From assembly GCA_964624465.1 (NCBI GenBank), contig CAZUZD010000406.1:1-5213 (forward strand): a stretch of DNA of 5,213 nt. Reading direction: 5' to 3'. This stretch comes from CAZUZD01 sp964624465 (lineage in GTDB: Bacteria; Planctomycetota; Planctomycetia; Isosphaerales; Isosphaeraceae). A program made the translations under genes and the position numbers. Positions 1 to 5,213 of this stretch are shown piece by piece. The number at the start of each line of letters is the position of its first letter. Position 1 is the first letter of the stretch. The notes below the pieces were generated by a model. The model was not told the origin of the DNA, did not search any database, and saw nothing but the letters and a program-made list of their open reading frames with translations.

Positions 1-1037
1 GGGCGGCCGGCGGCGCGGGCCGAGTCGGCCGCGCGCTGGCCCAGCAGCACCAGGGTGGCGGCCAGCGACGGCTGCGGCTCGGCCACCCGGGGCCAGGGGC
101 TCTGCAGGGCGTCGTGGTCGTCGGAGTGGACCTCGAAGAGCTTCTGCAGGCCCATCAGCGTCAGCAGTTGCTCGGTCTCGGTGCCCAGGCCGCAGAGCTT
201 GAGCCGGCCGCCGGCGGTCTGGCACCGCTTGTGCGCCCGCACCAGGGCGCCGATGGCCTGGCTGGAGAAGTGCCGCGCCCGGCTGCAGTTGAGCGCCAGC
301 CGGGTGCGGCCGGCGGCGATCAGCTCGCCGAGCTGCTCGGAGACCGCGCTCACCACGGTCTCGTCGGCCAGGTCCGACCGGACCAGGTGCACCAGCGTGA
401 CCCCCTCGGCGTCGCCGAACCGCAGCCGCGAGCGGGCCCCGGCGGGGTAATCGACCAGCGGGATGCCCCCGGCGTGCGCCGGCTCGGCCGCGGCGTCCGG
501 CTCGATGTCGGGGGCGGCCTCCGGCTCGTCCGGAGCGGCAGTGACCGCGTCGGCGACCGGGTGAGGGTGCGGCGGGTGGCCGTGGTCGGCGCCCCGGCCC
601 GAGAGCCGGTCCAGCACGGCGCGGGCGGCCAGCGCGGCGGGCGACTCGGGGTGCAGCTCGTCGGTCTCGACGGCGCGGACCCGGGGCCGGGCCCGCACGT
701 CGAGCACCTCGCCCAGCCAGTCGGCGTCGCCGGTATCGGTCGCGTGCGCCTCGATCCGGAACCGGTACCGCGCCGGGCCGACCTCGATCCGGTCGCCGTC
801 GTGCAGCGTCAGGTGGCGGGCGGGCCGGTCATTGACCAGCGTGCCATTGGTCGAGCCGAGGTCCTCGATCTCGACGTGTTCGCCCCGGCGCACGATCCGG
901 CAGTGCCGGCCGCTGACGCCCAGGTCGTCGATCCTCAGGTCGCAGACCGGCAGCCGGCCGATCAGGAACTCGGTCCCCTCGATCGGGACCGTGCGACCGG
1001 TGTCTTCCGCGATCAGCACCAGGGTCTTGGGCTTCAT
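1..1037 (-). CDS. FHA-STAS domain signalling protein, C-terminus cut by window edge
   Basis: This is probably a cytoplasmic adaptor that binds phosphothreonine through its FHA domain and passes a signal through a STAS (anti-sigma-factor-antagonist-like) domain. The visible 345 residues contain an FHA domain at about 5-97, with the expected G27-R28, S42/R44/H45, the D-L-G-S-T-N-G-T stretch at 59-66 and N69. A low-complexity linker rich in Asp, Glu, Ala, Pro and His covers about 145-192. A STAS domain covers about 200-312. The usual D-S-S-G acceptor motif reads S-S-Q-A at 258-261, before I262-G263. Another 30 or so residues follow and the frame is still open at base 1, so a further domain cannot be excluded. 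There is no signal peptide or membrane segment. The ATG at 1037 is supported by a good Shine-Dalgarno site and by the FHA fold beginning directly after it. Domain assignments come from motif reading. The pathway partner (kinase, phosphatase or anti-sigma factor) is not visible here. Confidence 0.9.
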   Translation of the reverse strand, partial: MKPKTLVLIAEDTGRTVPIEGTEFLIGRLPVCDLRIDDLGVSGRHCRIVRRGEHVEIEDLGSTNGTLVNDRPARHLTLHDGDRIEVGPARYRFRIEAHATDTGDADWLGEVLDVRARPRVRAVETDELHPESPAALAARAVLDRLSGRGADHGHPPHPHPVADAVTAAPDEPEAAPDIEPDAAAEPAHAGGIPLVDYPAGARSRLRFGDAEGVTLVHLVRSDLADETVVSAVSEQLGELIAAGRTRLALNCSRARHFSSQAIGALVRAHKRCQTAGGRLKLCGLGTETEQLLTLMGLQKLFEVHSDDHDALQSPWPRVAEPQPSLAATLVLLGQRAADSARAAGR

Positions 1038-1043
1038 GGCCGA

Positions 1044-1050
1044 TCACCTC
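1044..1050 (-). promoter_or_regulatory. Shine-Dalgarno site of the FHA-STAS gene
   Basis: On the minus strand this reads GAGGTGA, six bases before the ATG at 1037. It is the best ribosome binding site in the window and fixes the start of the FHA-STAS gene. It differs from the G-rich sites in front of the other two genes. Confidence 0.75.
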
Positions 1051-1190
1051 AGCTCCGTCAGCCGGGCTGCGCCGGGGGGACCGCCGGTGGGCGGACCAGT
1101 CGGGCACCGGGGAGGAACGATCGTGTGGCACACACTCCCTGACTGCGAGGGACCTGGGCGGCGGGGTGGGCCCGTCGAGGCGGGTCCGGG

Positions 1191-1211
1191 GCGGCGAGCG
1201 GCGAGCGGCGG
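1191..1211. repeat. Three tandem copies of a 7-base unit
   Basis: GCGGCGA occurs at 1191-1197 and 1198-1204, followed by GCGGCGG at 1205-1211. It lies in the non-coding gap between the phosphoesterase and FHA-STAS genes. It is short and probably reflects polymerase slippage in GC-rich DNA. No function is visible. Confidence 0.5.
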
Positions 1212-1222
1212 GTGGGCGGAGG

Positions 1223-1256
1223 CCTGGGCCGGGTGGCGGTCCGCCCCGGGCCCAGG
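1223..1256 (-). terminator. Strong GC-rich hairpin 3' of the phosphoesterase gene, possible terminator without a U-tract
   Basis: Bases 1223-1230 pair perfectly with 1249-1256 (8 bp). After a single G/G mismatch, 1232-1233 and 1235-1237 pair with 1246-1247 and 1243-1245, with one bulged base at 1234 and a five-base loop. The hairpin lies about 74 bases beyond the stop codon of the phosphoesterase gene. The minus-strand sequence after it is GC-rich with no T-run, so it is not a standard intrinsic terminator. It could instead protect the 3' end of the mRNA, or act in the leader of the FHA-STAS gene. Confidence 0.35.
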
Positions 1257-1260
1257 TCCT

Positions 1261-1289
1261 AACGTATCGTGAGACGACTGGGATCACAA
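1261..1289 (-). promoter_or_regulatory. Weak sigma-70-like promoter candidate for the FHA-STAS gene
   Basis: On the minus strand, TTGTGA (1289-1284) is followed after exactly 17 bases by TACGTT (1266-1261). These match the -35 and -10 consensus at 4 and 3 of 6 positions. The site lies in the most A/T-containing part of the gap and points at the FHA-STAS gene. Transcription would begin near 1254, giving a leader of a little over 200 bases and truncating the base of the 1223-1256 hairpin. The -10 match is poor, so this is only a candidate. Confidence 0.22.
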
Positions 1290-1329
1290 GCGGATACGGG
1301 GCCAGGAAAAAGGTCGCGTGGCCGGGCCC

Positions 1330-4059
1330 TCAGCCGGGGGGCCGGGGGCCGGCCGCCGGCGCGGGGGGCGTCGGCGCCGTCGTCGGCTCGGGCCGGAGCG
1401 ACTCCACGAAGTCGGGGTCGTCCAGCGGCGTCGCGGGGCCGGCCTGGCGGCGGCGCTCGAACTTCGGGTCGGTCGGGTCGAACGTCGCCTCGGGCCGGAA
1501 GACCCGGGGGTCGGCGGGCACGAACTTGTAGGGCGTGAAGTCGGGCGTGGGGCCGAACAGGTCGGCCAGGTCGGTCGCGACGGCGTCGAACAGGTTGTTG
1601 GGCGGCAGCCCCAGGAGCCGGTAGATCGTCTTGAGGATGCTCATGATCGAGGTGTGCTCGTGCGAGACGTACCCGCGCTTCGCCCACGGGCTGATGCAGA
1701 GCACGAACGAGCGGTGCCGGTCGACCGAGTCGTTGTCGCCGCCCGAGTCGTCCTCGGTCACGAAGATCGCCATCGACTTCCATTCGGGCAGCGACGACAG
1801 GTACGCCACCACCCGCCCCAGCGCCAGGTCGTTGTCGGCCATGTAGCTGGCCACGTGCGGATAGCCCGCCTTCGGGTTGGGCGCGGCGCCGTGGTCGTTG
1901 CAGAGCGCCAGGTTCAGGAACCGCGGTAGCCGGCCGTCGTGCGCGGCGCGGTACTTCGCGAGGTCCTCGACGAACCAGTCGACGCGGGCGATGTCGGGGA
2001 TGTTCGTGTTGTAGGCCGGGTAGGCGAAGCAGGTGTTGTCGTACAGGGCCTTTGGCATCGGGTAATTCACGCGGGTGAAGGCGCCGGTGCGGGTCTCGGG
2101 CTTCCCCTCGTCGTTGTCGGGCAGCTCGTACCCCTCGCCGTAGTTGCGGAACGGCACGCCGCCGCGCTCCAGGTGCTCCCAGAGCGAGCCGTTCTCGAGG
2201 TAGTCCTCGGGGATCTGCGAGCCGTTGGAGCCGAAGGAAATCAGCCGCCCCCGGGCCGTCTGGCTGAGCTTGAAGCTCCAGCCGGTGTAGAAGACCCGCG
2301 TGGTCCAGAAGCTCGGGTACACGCCCACCAGCCAGCGGTGGCCGTCGCCCGAGGCCTGCGGCTCCATGTAGAAGTTGTCCGAGATGGCGAACTGCTCGGC
2401 CAGTCGCACGTGGTTGGGCATGATCGGCACCCGCTGCGCCTGGGCCTGGCCCGGCGGCTGCCCCGGCGCGCGGATCCAGCCCCGGGCGCCGAACTCGGCG
2501 TACTCGGGCTCGCTCGTCGAGCCGGGCAGGCCGCCGAAGATGCCGTCGAACGTGTGGTTCTCCTTGGTGATGAAGACCACGTGCTCGATCTGCGGCGGCA
2601 GCGCGGCGGGCGGCTCGGGGTGGGGCGTCAGGCCGTTGTTGCGGCGCACGGCCTCGGTGCCGTCGGGCAGGCCGTCCAGGTCGACGACGGCGATCAGGCC
2701 GGGCATCTCGGCCAGGCCGGCCCGCTCGTCGTCGGCCGGCCGTGCGTGCTTCGGGCCGCGGGGGCCCTGGCCCAGGCCCTTCTGGGTGGCGATGTAGAGC
2801 CGCCGGCCGTCGGGCGCCAGCCGGCAGGCGGTCGGGAACCAGCCGGTGGGGATCCAGTTGCGGACGCTGCCGGTGGCGATGTCGACCACGGCGACCGCGT
2901 TCAGCCCCGAGGCGCAGACGTACAGGGTCGCGCCGTCGGCGCTGGCGGCCATGCCCGAGGGGATCACGCCGCGGAGCCCGGCCAGCGCCGGCTCGGGGGC
3001 GAGCTTGATCGTGCGCTGCAGCTCCATCGTGGCCGTGCTGAAGGCCTGCACCGTGTCGTTGTTGCCGTTGGCGACGAACAGCGTGTCGCCCGCGATGCAG
3101 AGCGAGTTCGGCGAGCTGCCGCCGACCGCCTTGCCGCCGTCGGCCGGGGCGTGCAGCAGCAGGCCCGTCTTGACCTTCGCCGTGACCTTCGGCCGCAGCG
3201 GGTCGGAGACGTCGAGCATCCAGACCGAGTGCGCATCGACGACCGCCGGGTCGCCCAGGCCGGGCACCCGGCGCCCCTCGCGATCGACCCCCTCGACGGC
3301 CTCCCGCGACGGGAACCCGAAGGCCGGCACCGACAGGCCCCGCGGGTTGCCGTCGCCGACCGGGATCGGCGCGTAGTCGAACACGCCGATGTTGGCCACG
3401 AACAGCCGCGTGCCGTCGCCCGAGAGCGCCAGCGAGAACGGCTCGCGGCCCACCGGCACGTCGGCCACCACGGCGCCGGCGGCCAGGTCGATCGTCACGA
3501 CCCGCTGCCGCGCCACGTCGGCGGCGAAGGCGAACCGCTCGTCGGGCGACAGGACCACGTCGTTGAGGTACGCCTCGGCGTCGACCCGGATCGTCTGCAA
3601 CGGCGCCTGCGGCCGCAGCTCCAGCCGGCCGGCGGCCGGCGCGGCCCAGGGGGCGGTCTCGAAGACCTGGAGGCCGTGGCCGGCGTCGCCGCTGGAGGTG
3701 ATCAGCCGCGTGCCGTCCCTCGTGAAGACGGCGCAGAAGGCCGGCTGGGACCAGGGGATCCGCACCGAGCGGCTGCGGGGGCCGGGGTCGGCCGTGGGGC
3801 AGACGACGAGGCTCGTCTTGCCCAGGCCGACGAACCAGCGACCGTCGGGGCTGGGCACCACGTTCCAGAGGTTGGCGTCGGTGTAGACGCGCGCGCCGGC
3901 GGGCGTGAGCAGCCGGCCGCTGGGCAGGATCGTGGTGCCGCCGGGCACGACCCTGGCGAACTCGCGCCCCGCGGGCGCCCGGTAGCTCTGCGCGGCGGCG
4001 ACATCGGCCCCCGCGATCCCGATCGCGATGGCCAGGACCCCGAACCTCAGGCGTGGCAT
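1330..4059 (-). CDS. Secreted YncE-like beta-propeller/PF04185 phosphoesterase fusion protein
   Basis: This is an exported phosphate-ester hydrolase of unknown substrate, likely acting in the periplasm or outside the cell. Residues 1-23 form a signal peptide: a basic start, a hydrophobic core of about 13 residues and an A-A-A cleavage motif before Q24. Residues about 60-461 form a YncE/YVTN-type beta-propeller. Its repeated S-P-D-G and L-F/Y-V-A strand patterns are seen near 70, 114, 171, 213, 318, 373 and 415, and a longer loop covers 225-276. Residues about 490-845 form a phosphoesterase domain of the phospholipase C/acid phosphatase type. Likely metal or active-site residues are E500-N501-H502 with D505, D572 and H574, D722-H723, E769-D770-D771, and H800 and H802. 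The last 40 or so residues are Pro/Ala-rich. The length and order match proteins annotated as bifunctional YncE/alkaline phosphatase family in planctomycetes and acidobacteria (from memory). The frame is intact. The ATG at 4059 directly precedes the signal peptide. The exact substrate and nucleophile are not assigned. Confidence 0.93.
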   Translation of the reverse strand: MPRLRFGVLAIAIGIAGADVAAAQSYRAPAGREFARVVPGGTTILPSGRLLTPAGARVYTDANLWNVVPSPDGRWFVGLGKTSLVVCPTADPGPRSRSVRIPWSQPAFCAVFTRDGTRLITSSGDAGHGLQVFETAPWAAPAAGRLELRPQAPLQTIRVDAEAYLNDVVLSPDERFAFAADVARQRVVTIDLAAGAVVADVPVGREPFSLALSGDGTRLFVANIGVFDYAPIPVGDGNPRGLSVPAFGFPSREAVEGVDREGRRVPGLGDPAVVDAHSVWMLDVSDPLRPKVTAKVKTGLLLHAPADGGKAVGGSSPNSLCIAGDTLFVANGNNDTVQAFSTATMELQRTIKLAPEPALAGLRGVIPSGMAASADGATLYVCASGLNAVAVVDIATGSVRNWIPTGWFPTACRLAPDGRRLYIATQKGLGQGPRGPKHARPADDERAGLAEMPGLIAVVDLDGLPDGTEAVRRNNGLTPHPEPPAALPPQIEHVVFITKENHTFDGIFGGLPGSTSEPEYAEFGARGWIRAPGQPPGQAQAQRVPIMPNHVRLAEQFAISDNFYMEPQASGDGHRWLVGVYPSFWTTRVFYTGWSFKLSQTARGRLISFGSNGSQIPEDYLENGSLWEHLERGGVPFRNYGEGYELPDNDEGKPETRTGAFTRVNYPMPKALYDNTCFAYPAYNTNIPDIARVDWFVEDLAKYRAAHDGRLPRFLNLALCNDHGAAPNPKAGYPHVASYMADNDLALGRVVAYLSSLPEWKSMAIFVTEDDSGGDNDSVDRHRSFVLCISPWAKRGYVSHEHTSIMSILKTIYRLLGLPPNNLFDAVATDLADLFGPTPDFTPYKFVPADPRVFRPEATFDPTDPKFERRRQAGPATPLDDPDFVESLRPEPTTAPTPPAPAAGPRPPG

Positions 4060-4068
4060 GGCCCCGTT

Positions 4069-4077
4069 CCCCCCTTC
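4069..4077 (-). promoter_or_regulatory. G-rich wobble Shine-Dalgarno site of the phosphoesterase gene
   Basis: The minus strand reads GAAGGGGGG, nine bases before the ATG at 4059. It differs from the ideal AAGGAGG by one A-to-G change that still allows G-U pairing with 16S rRNA. The same arrangement precedes the neighbouring upstream gene, which supports both starts. Confidence 0.5.
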
Positions 4078-4126
4078 GTCGGCGCGGTCGAGCCGGGTGC
4101 GATGGTCGTGGTGTGGGCCTGGCGGC

Positions 4127-4942
4127 TCAGGCGGGCCGCTGACGGTAGCGTTCCAGGGCCTCGATGGCGCGGCGCTGGAGGCGGTCGGTGGCGTCGATGA
4201 CCCGGGTCAGCCGCTGGGCGTCGGGGGAGGTCTGGGCGCGGGCCAGGGCGGCGAGCTGGGCCCGCTCGGGCACGGCATCGGCGGTCCAGAGCTGGTCGCG
4301 AAGCCGGGTCAGCTCCTCCAGGGTGCGGGCCAGGTCGGCGGCCAGGGTGTCGCGGGATTCCCCCTGCTCGAAGCGGGCCCGGGCGCTAGCGGGCTCGGGC
4401 ACGCGGGTGATCGCGGCGTGATACCAGAACTCCTCGACCCAGGGCTCGGCGTCGAGCGACGGCGGCGCGGTGCGGCCGAAGAGCTGCAGGGCCCGGCGGC
4501 TCTCGGCGACGCTCAGGCGGCCGTGCTCGTCGAGCGCGGTGGTCAGGGCGTCGAGGGCCGCGATCAGGGCGTCGCAGCCGCTGGCCTCGTGCCGCAGGGC
4601 GGCCACGGTGGCGGCCAGCTCGGCGTCGCTGGCCTCGGGATCGGCCAGGCGATCCATCAGGGTGGCCGCCTCGGCGGCGCGGTGGGCCTCCCAGCGGGCC
4701 AGGGCGGTGCGCTCACGCTGCTCGATCAGGCCGACCAGCGTCTGCCGCAGCCGCCGCAGCCGCACGGTGTGCAGCGCCACCTGCTCGACCAGGTGCCGCT
4801 CCATGGCGTCGCGGGGCGGCGCCTGCCGCAGCAGGCTGGCGATCTCGTCGGCCAGCGCCCGCCGCAGCTCGGGCGACGGATTCGTCGGCCAGCCGTGCAG
4901 GTGCCGGGCGGAGTCCTCGGGCATCGGGTCGATCGAGGCCAT
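4127..4942 (-). CDS. Helix-rich protein of unknown function, 271 residues
   Basis: I do not recognise a characterised family. The protein is soluble-looking, without a signal peptide or membrane segment, and rich in Ala, Arg, Leu and Glu. Predicted long helices or coiled coils cover about 24-98, 104-139, 186-217 and 226-267. A middle section (about 113-156) has the order A-L-R-H-E-A-S-G-C, then a helix, then R-A-L-Q-L-F-G-R. This resembles, from memory, a common planctomycete hypothetical family in which a G-C-x-x-L-hydrophobic helix is followed by an L-L-G motif. The region around 167-180 is aromatic (W168, F172, W173, Y174). The gene lies 67 bases upstream of the phosphoesterase gene with no clear terminator between, so the two may be co-transcribed. 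I chose the ATG at 4942 because a Shine-Dalgarno-like site precedes it and codon use changes there. An alternative ATG at 4924 has no ribosome binding site. The frame stays open up to 5200, but that part looks non-coding. Confidence 0.78.
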   Translation of the reverse strand: MASIDPMPEDSARHLHGWPTNPSPELRRALADEIASLLRQAPPRDAMERHLVEQVALHTVRLRRLRQTLVGLIEQRERTALARWEAHRAAEAATLMDRLADPEASDAELAATVAALRHEASGCDALIAALDALTTALDEHGRLSVAESRRALQLFGRTAPPSLDAEPWVEEFWYHAAITRVPEPASARARFEQGESRDTLAADLARTLEELTRLRDQLWTADAVPERAQLAALARAQTSPDAQRLTRVIDATDRLQRRAIEALERYRQRPA

Positions 4943-4952
4943 CGGGCCGGGG

Positions 4953-4960
4953 CCCCCTTC
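4953..4960 (-). promoter_or_regulatory. G-rich wobble Shine-Dalgarno site of the helical protein gene
   Basis: The minus strand reads GAAGGGGG, ten bases before the ATG at 4942. It matches the site in front of the phosphoesterase gene almost exactly in sequence and spacing. This is the main reason for preferring 4942 over the ATG at 4924 or the far upstream ATG at 5200. Confidence 0.45.
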
Positions 4961-5004
4961 GGCGTGGCGTGGGGTCGAGCGGCAACTCGGGTCGGGCGAC
5001 GGTC

Positions 5005-5014
5005 GACGGCCGTC
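5005..5014. repeat. 10-bp perfect palindrome in the leader of the helical protein gene
   Basis: GACGGCCGTC at 5005-5014 is a perfect palindrome about 65 bases before the start codon at 4942. It lies between the candidate -10 element and the gene, so an operator role is conceivable. In sequence this GC-rich it may also be chance. Confidence 0.25.
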
Positions 5015-5065
5015 ACCCCACCGCCGGGGCGTCCTGGCGCTCGGGCCAGGGGATGCCTGGGTCCG

Positions 5066-5071
5066 ATTATG
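5066..5071 (-). promoter_or_regulatory. Candidate -10 element upstream of the helical protein gene
   Basis: The minus strand reads CATAAT, five of six matches to TATAAT, within the only A/T-containing patch of this leader (5066-5078). No -35 match is seen at the usual distance. A start near 5059 would give a leader of about 117 bases before the gene at 4942 and could serve both it and the phosphoesterase gene downstream. Confidence 0.3.
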
Positions 5072-5213
5072 CCCGAATCCCGGCCGGGCCGGGGAGTGGG
5101 CGGGGGACGCTCGGCCTGATTCGACGGGTGGACTGTGGCACCGCCGCCACACGGTCGGCCCGCACCCGACCGCCACGGGCGGGGCCGGGTGGGCGCGCAC
5201 GGCGGGGGCCCGG

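Larger units (their letters stand above)
1150..1259. repeat. 10-bp inverted repeat with 90-base spacing, overlapping the hairpin
   Basis: GGACCTGGGC at 1150-1159 is the exact reverse complement of 1250-1259. The right arm is shared with the hairpin at 1223-1256, because CCTGGGC occurs twice (1153-1159 and 1223-1229). The two folds are therefore mutually exclusive in RNA. The repeat could be chance in very GC-rich sequence, but the length and perfect match make it worth recording. Confidence 0.45.
4943..5213. other. Non-coding upstream region, no gene supported
   Basis: The minus-strand frame is open to 5200 but encodes a Pro/Arg/Ser/Gly-rich stretch. About 16 of its 86 codons end in A or T, while only one of the first 40 codons of the gene proper does. 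It holds the candidate -10 element, the palindrome at 5005-5014 and a small hairpin (5134-5139 with 5146-5151, six-base loop). The gene to the right of the window cannot be seen. Confidence 0.55.

Noticed and set aside
114..1142. Plus-strand open frame of 342 codons opposite the FHA-STAS gene
   Set aside because: Shadow frame. The minus strand encodes recognisable FHA and STAS motifs, while the plus-strand product has only low-complexity Gly/Arg/Val/Asp sequence.
1123..1152. Small palindrome GTGTG-G-CACAC (1123-1133) and 5-bp hairpin 1136-1140/1148-1152 as operator or terminator
   Set aside because: Both are too short to distinguish from chance, and no related copy with matching spacing is found in the window.
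1299..1329. T-run on the minus strand (1311-1307) just after the phosphoesterase stop as an intrinsic terminator
   Set aside because: The only stem nearby (1325-1329 with 1299-1303) places the T-run in the loop rather than after the stem.
829..1783. Minus-strand open frames at 829-1287 and 1259-1783
   Set aside because: Both are Pro/Arg-rich out-of-frame readings that overlap the FHA-STAS or phosphoesterase coding frames and the gap between them.
1939..4200. Plus-strand open frame of 753 codons opposite the phosphoesterase gene
   Set aside because: It lies antisense to a clear signal-peptide, propeller and phosphoesterase protein. Its product is a repetitive Gly/Arg/Ala/Val/Asp-rich sequence typical of the complementary strand of high-GC genes.
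4028..5119. Plus-strand open frame of 363 codons opposite the helical protein gene
   Set aside because: Its product is Gly/Gln/Leu-rich with no motif. The minus strand shows better codon use with G/C third positions and helical periodicity.
5134..5151. 6-bp hairpin TGTGGC/GCCACA as a regulatory stem-loop or the end of a neighbouring gene
   Set aside because: Short stem, no T-run, and the gene to the right is unseen, so nothing ties it to a function.
4943..5200. N-terminal extension of the helical protein to an ATG at 5200
   Set aside because: The extension is Pro/Arg/Ser-rich, has many A/T-ending codons unlike the rest of the gene, and the better ribosome binding site is in front of 4942.

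Overview
The window is about 70% G+C or higher and almost every codon in the real genes ends in G or C. The content fits a high-GC planctomycete, most likely of the Isosphaeraceae type. It combines an FHA plus STAS signalling protein, a secreted YncE-propeller/phosphoesterase fusion and a helix-rich protein of unknown function. The lineage call is inference from composition and remembered family distribution, not from a marker gene.

All three supported genes lie on the minus strand, so the window reads right to left. At the right end, 4943-5213 is a non-coding leader with a possible -10-like element. It is followed by a 271-residue, mostly helical protein of unknown function (4127-4942). After 67 bases comes a 909-residue exported protein (1330-4059) with a signal peptide, a YncE-like beta-propeller and a PF04185-type phosphoesterase domain. 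These two genes are close, have no clear terminator between them and share the same wobble-type Shine-Dalgarno arrangement, so co-transcription is plausible.

A 292-base gap (1038-1329) follows. It holds a strong GC-rich hairpin, a longer-range inverted repeat that competes with it, a small 7-base tandem repeat and a weak promoter candidate. The third gene (1037 to beyond base 1) starts behind a good Shine-Dalgarno site. It encodes an FHA domain, an acidic/His-Pro linker and a STAS domain, and it runs off the left edge. It is probably a separate transcription unit and looks like a cytoplasmic phospho-signalling adaptor.

I see no rRNA, tRNA, CRISPR array, insertion sequence or phage gene. I do not see a clear new multi-gene system. 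The points most worth a second look are the FHA-STAS architecture with its non-canonical phospho-acceptor region, the unknown helical protein beside the secreted phosphoesterase, and the competing RNA folds in the 1150-1260 region.
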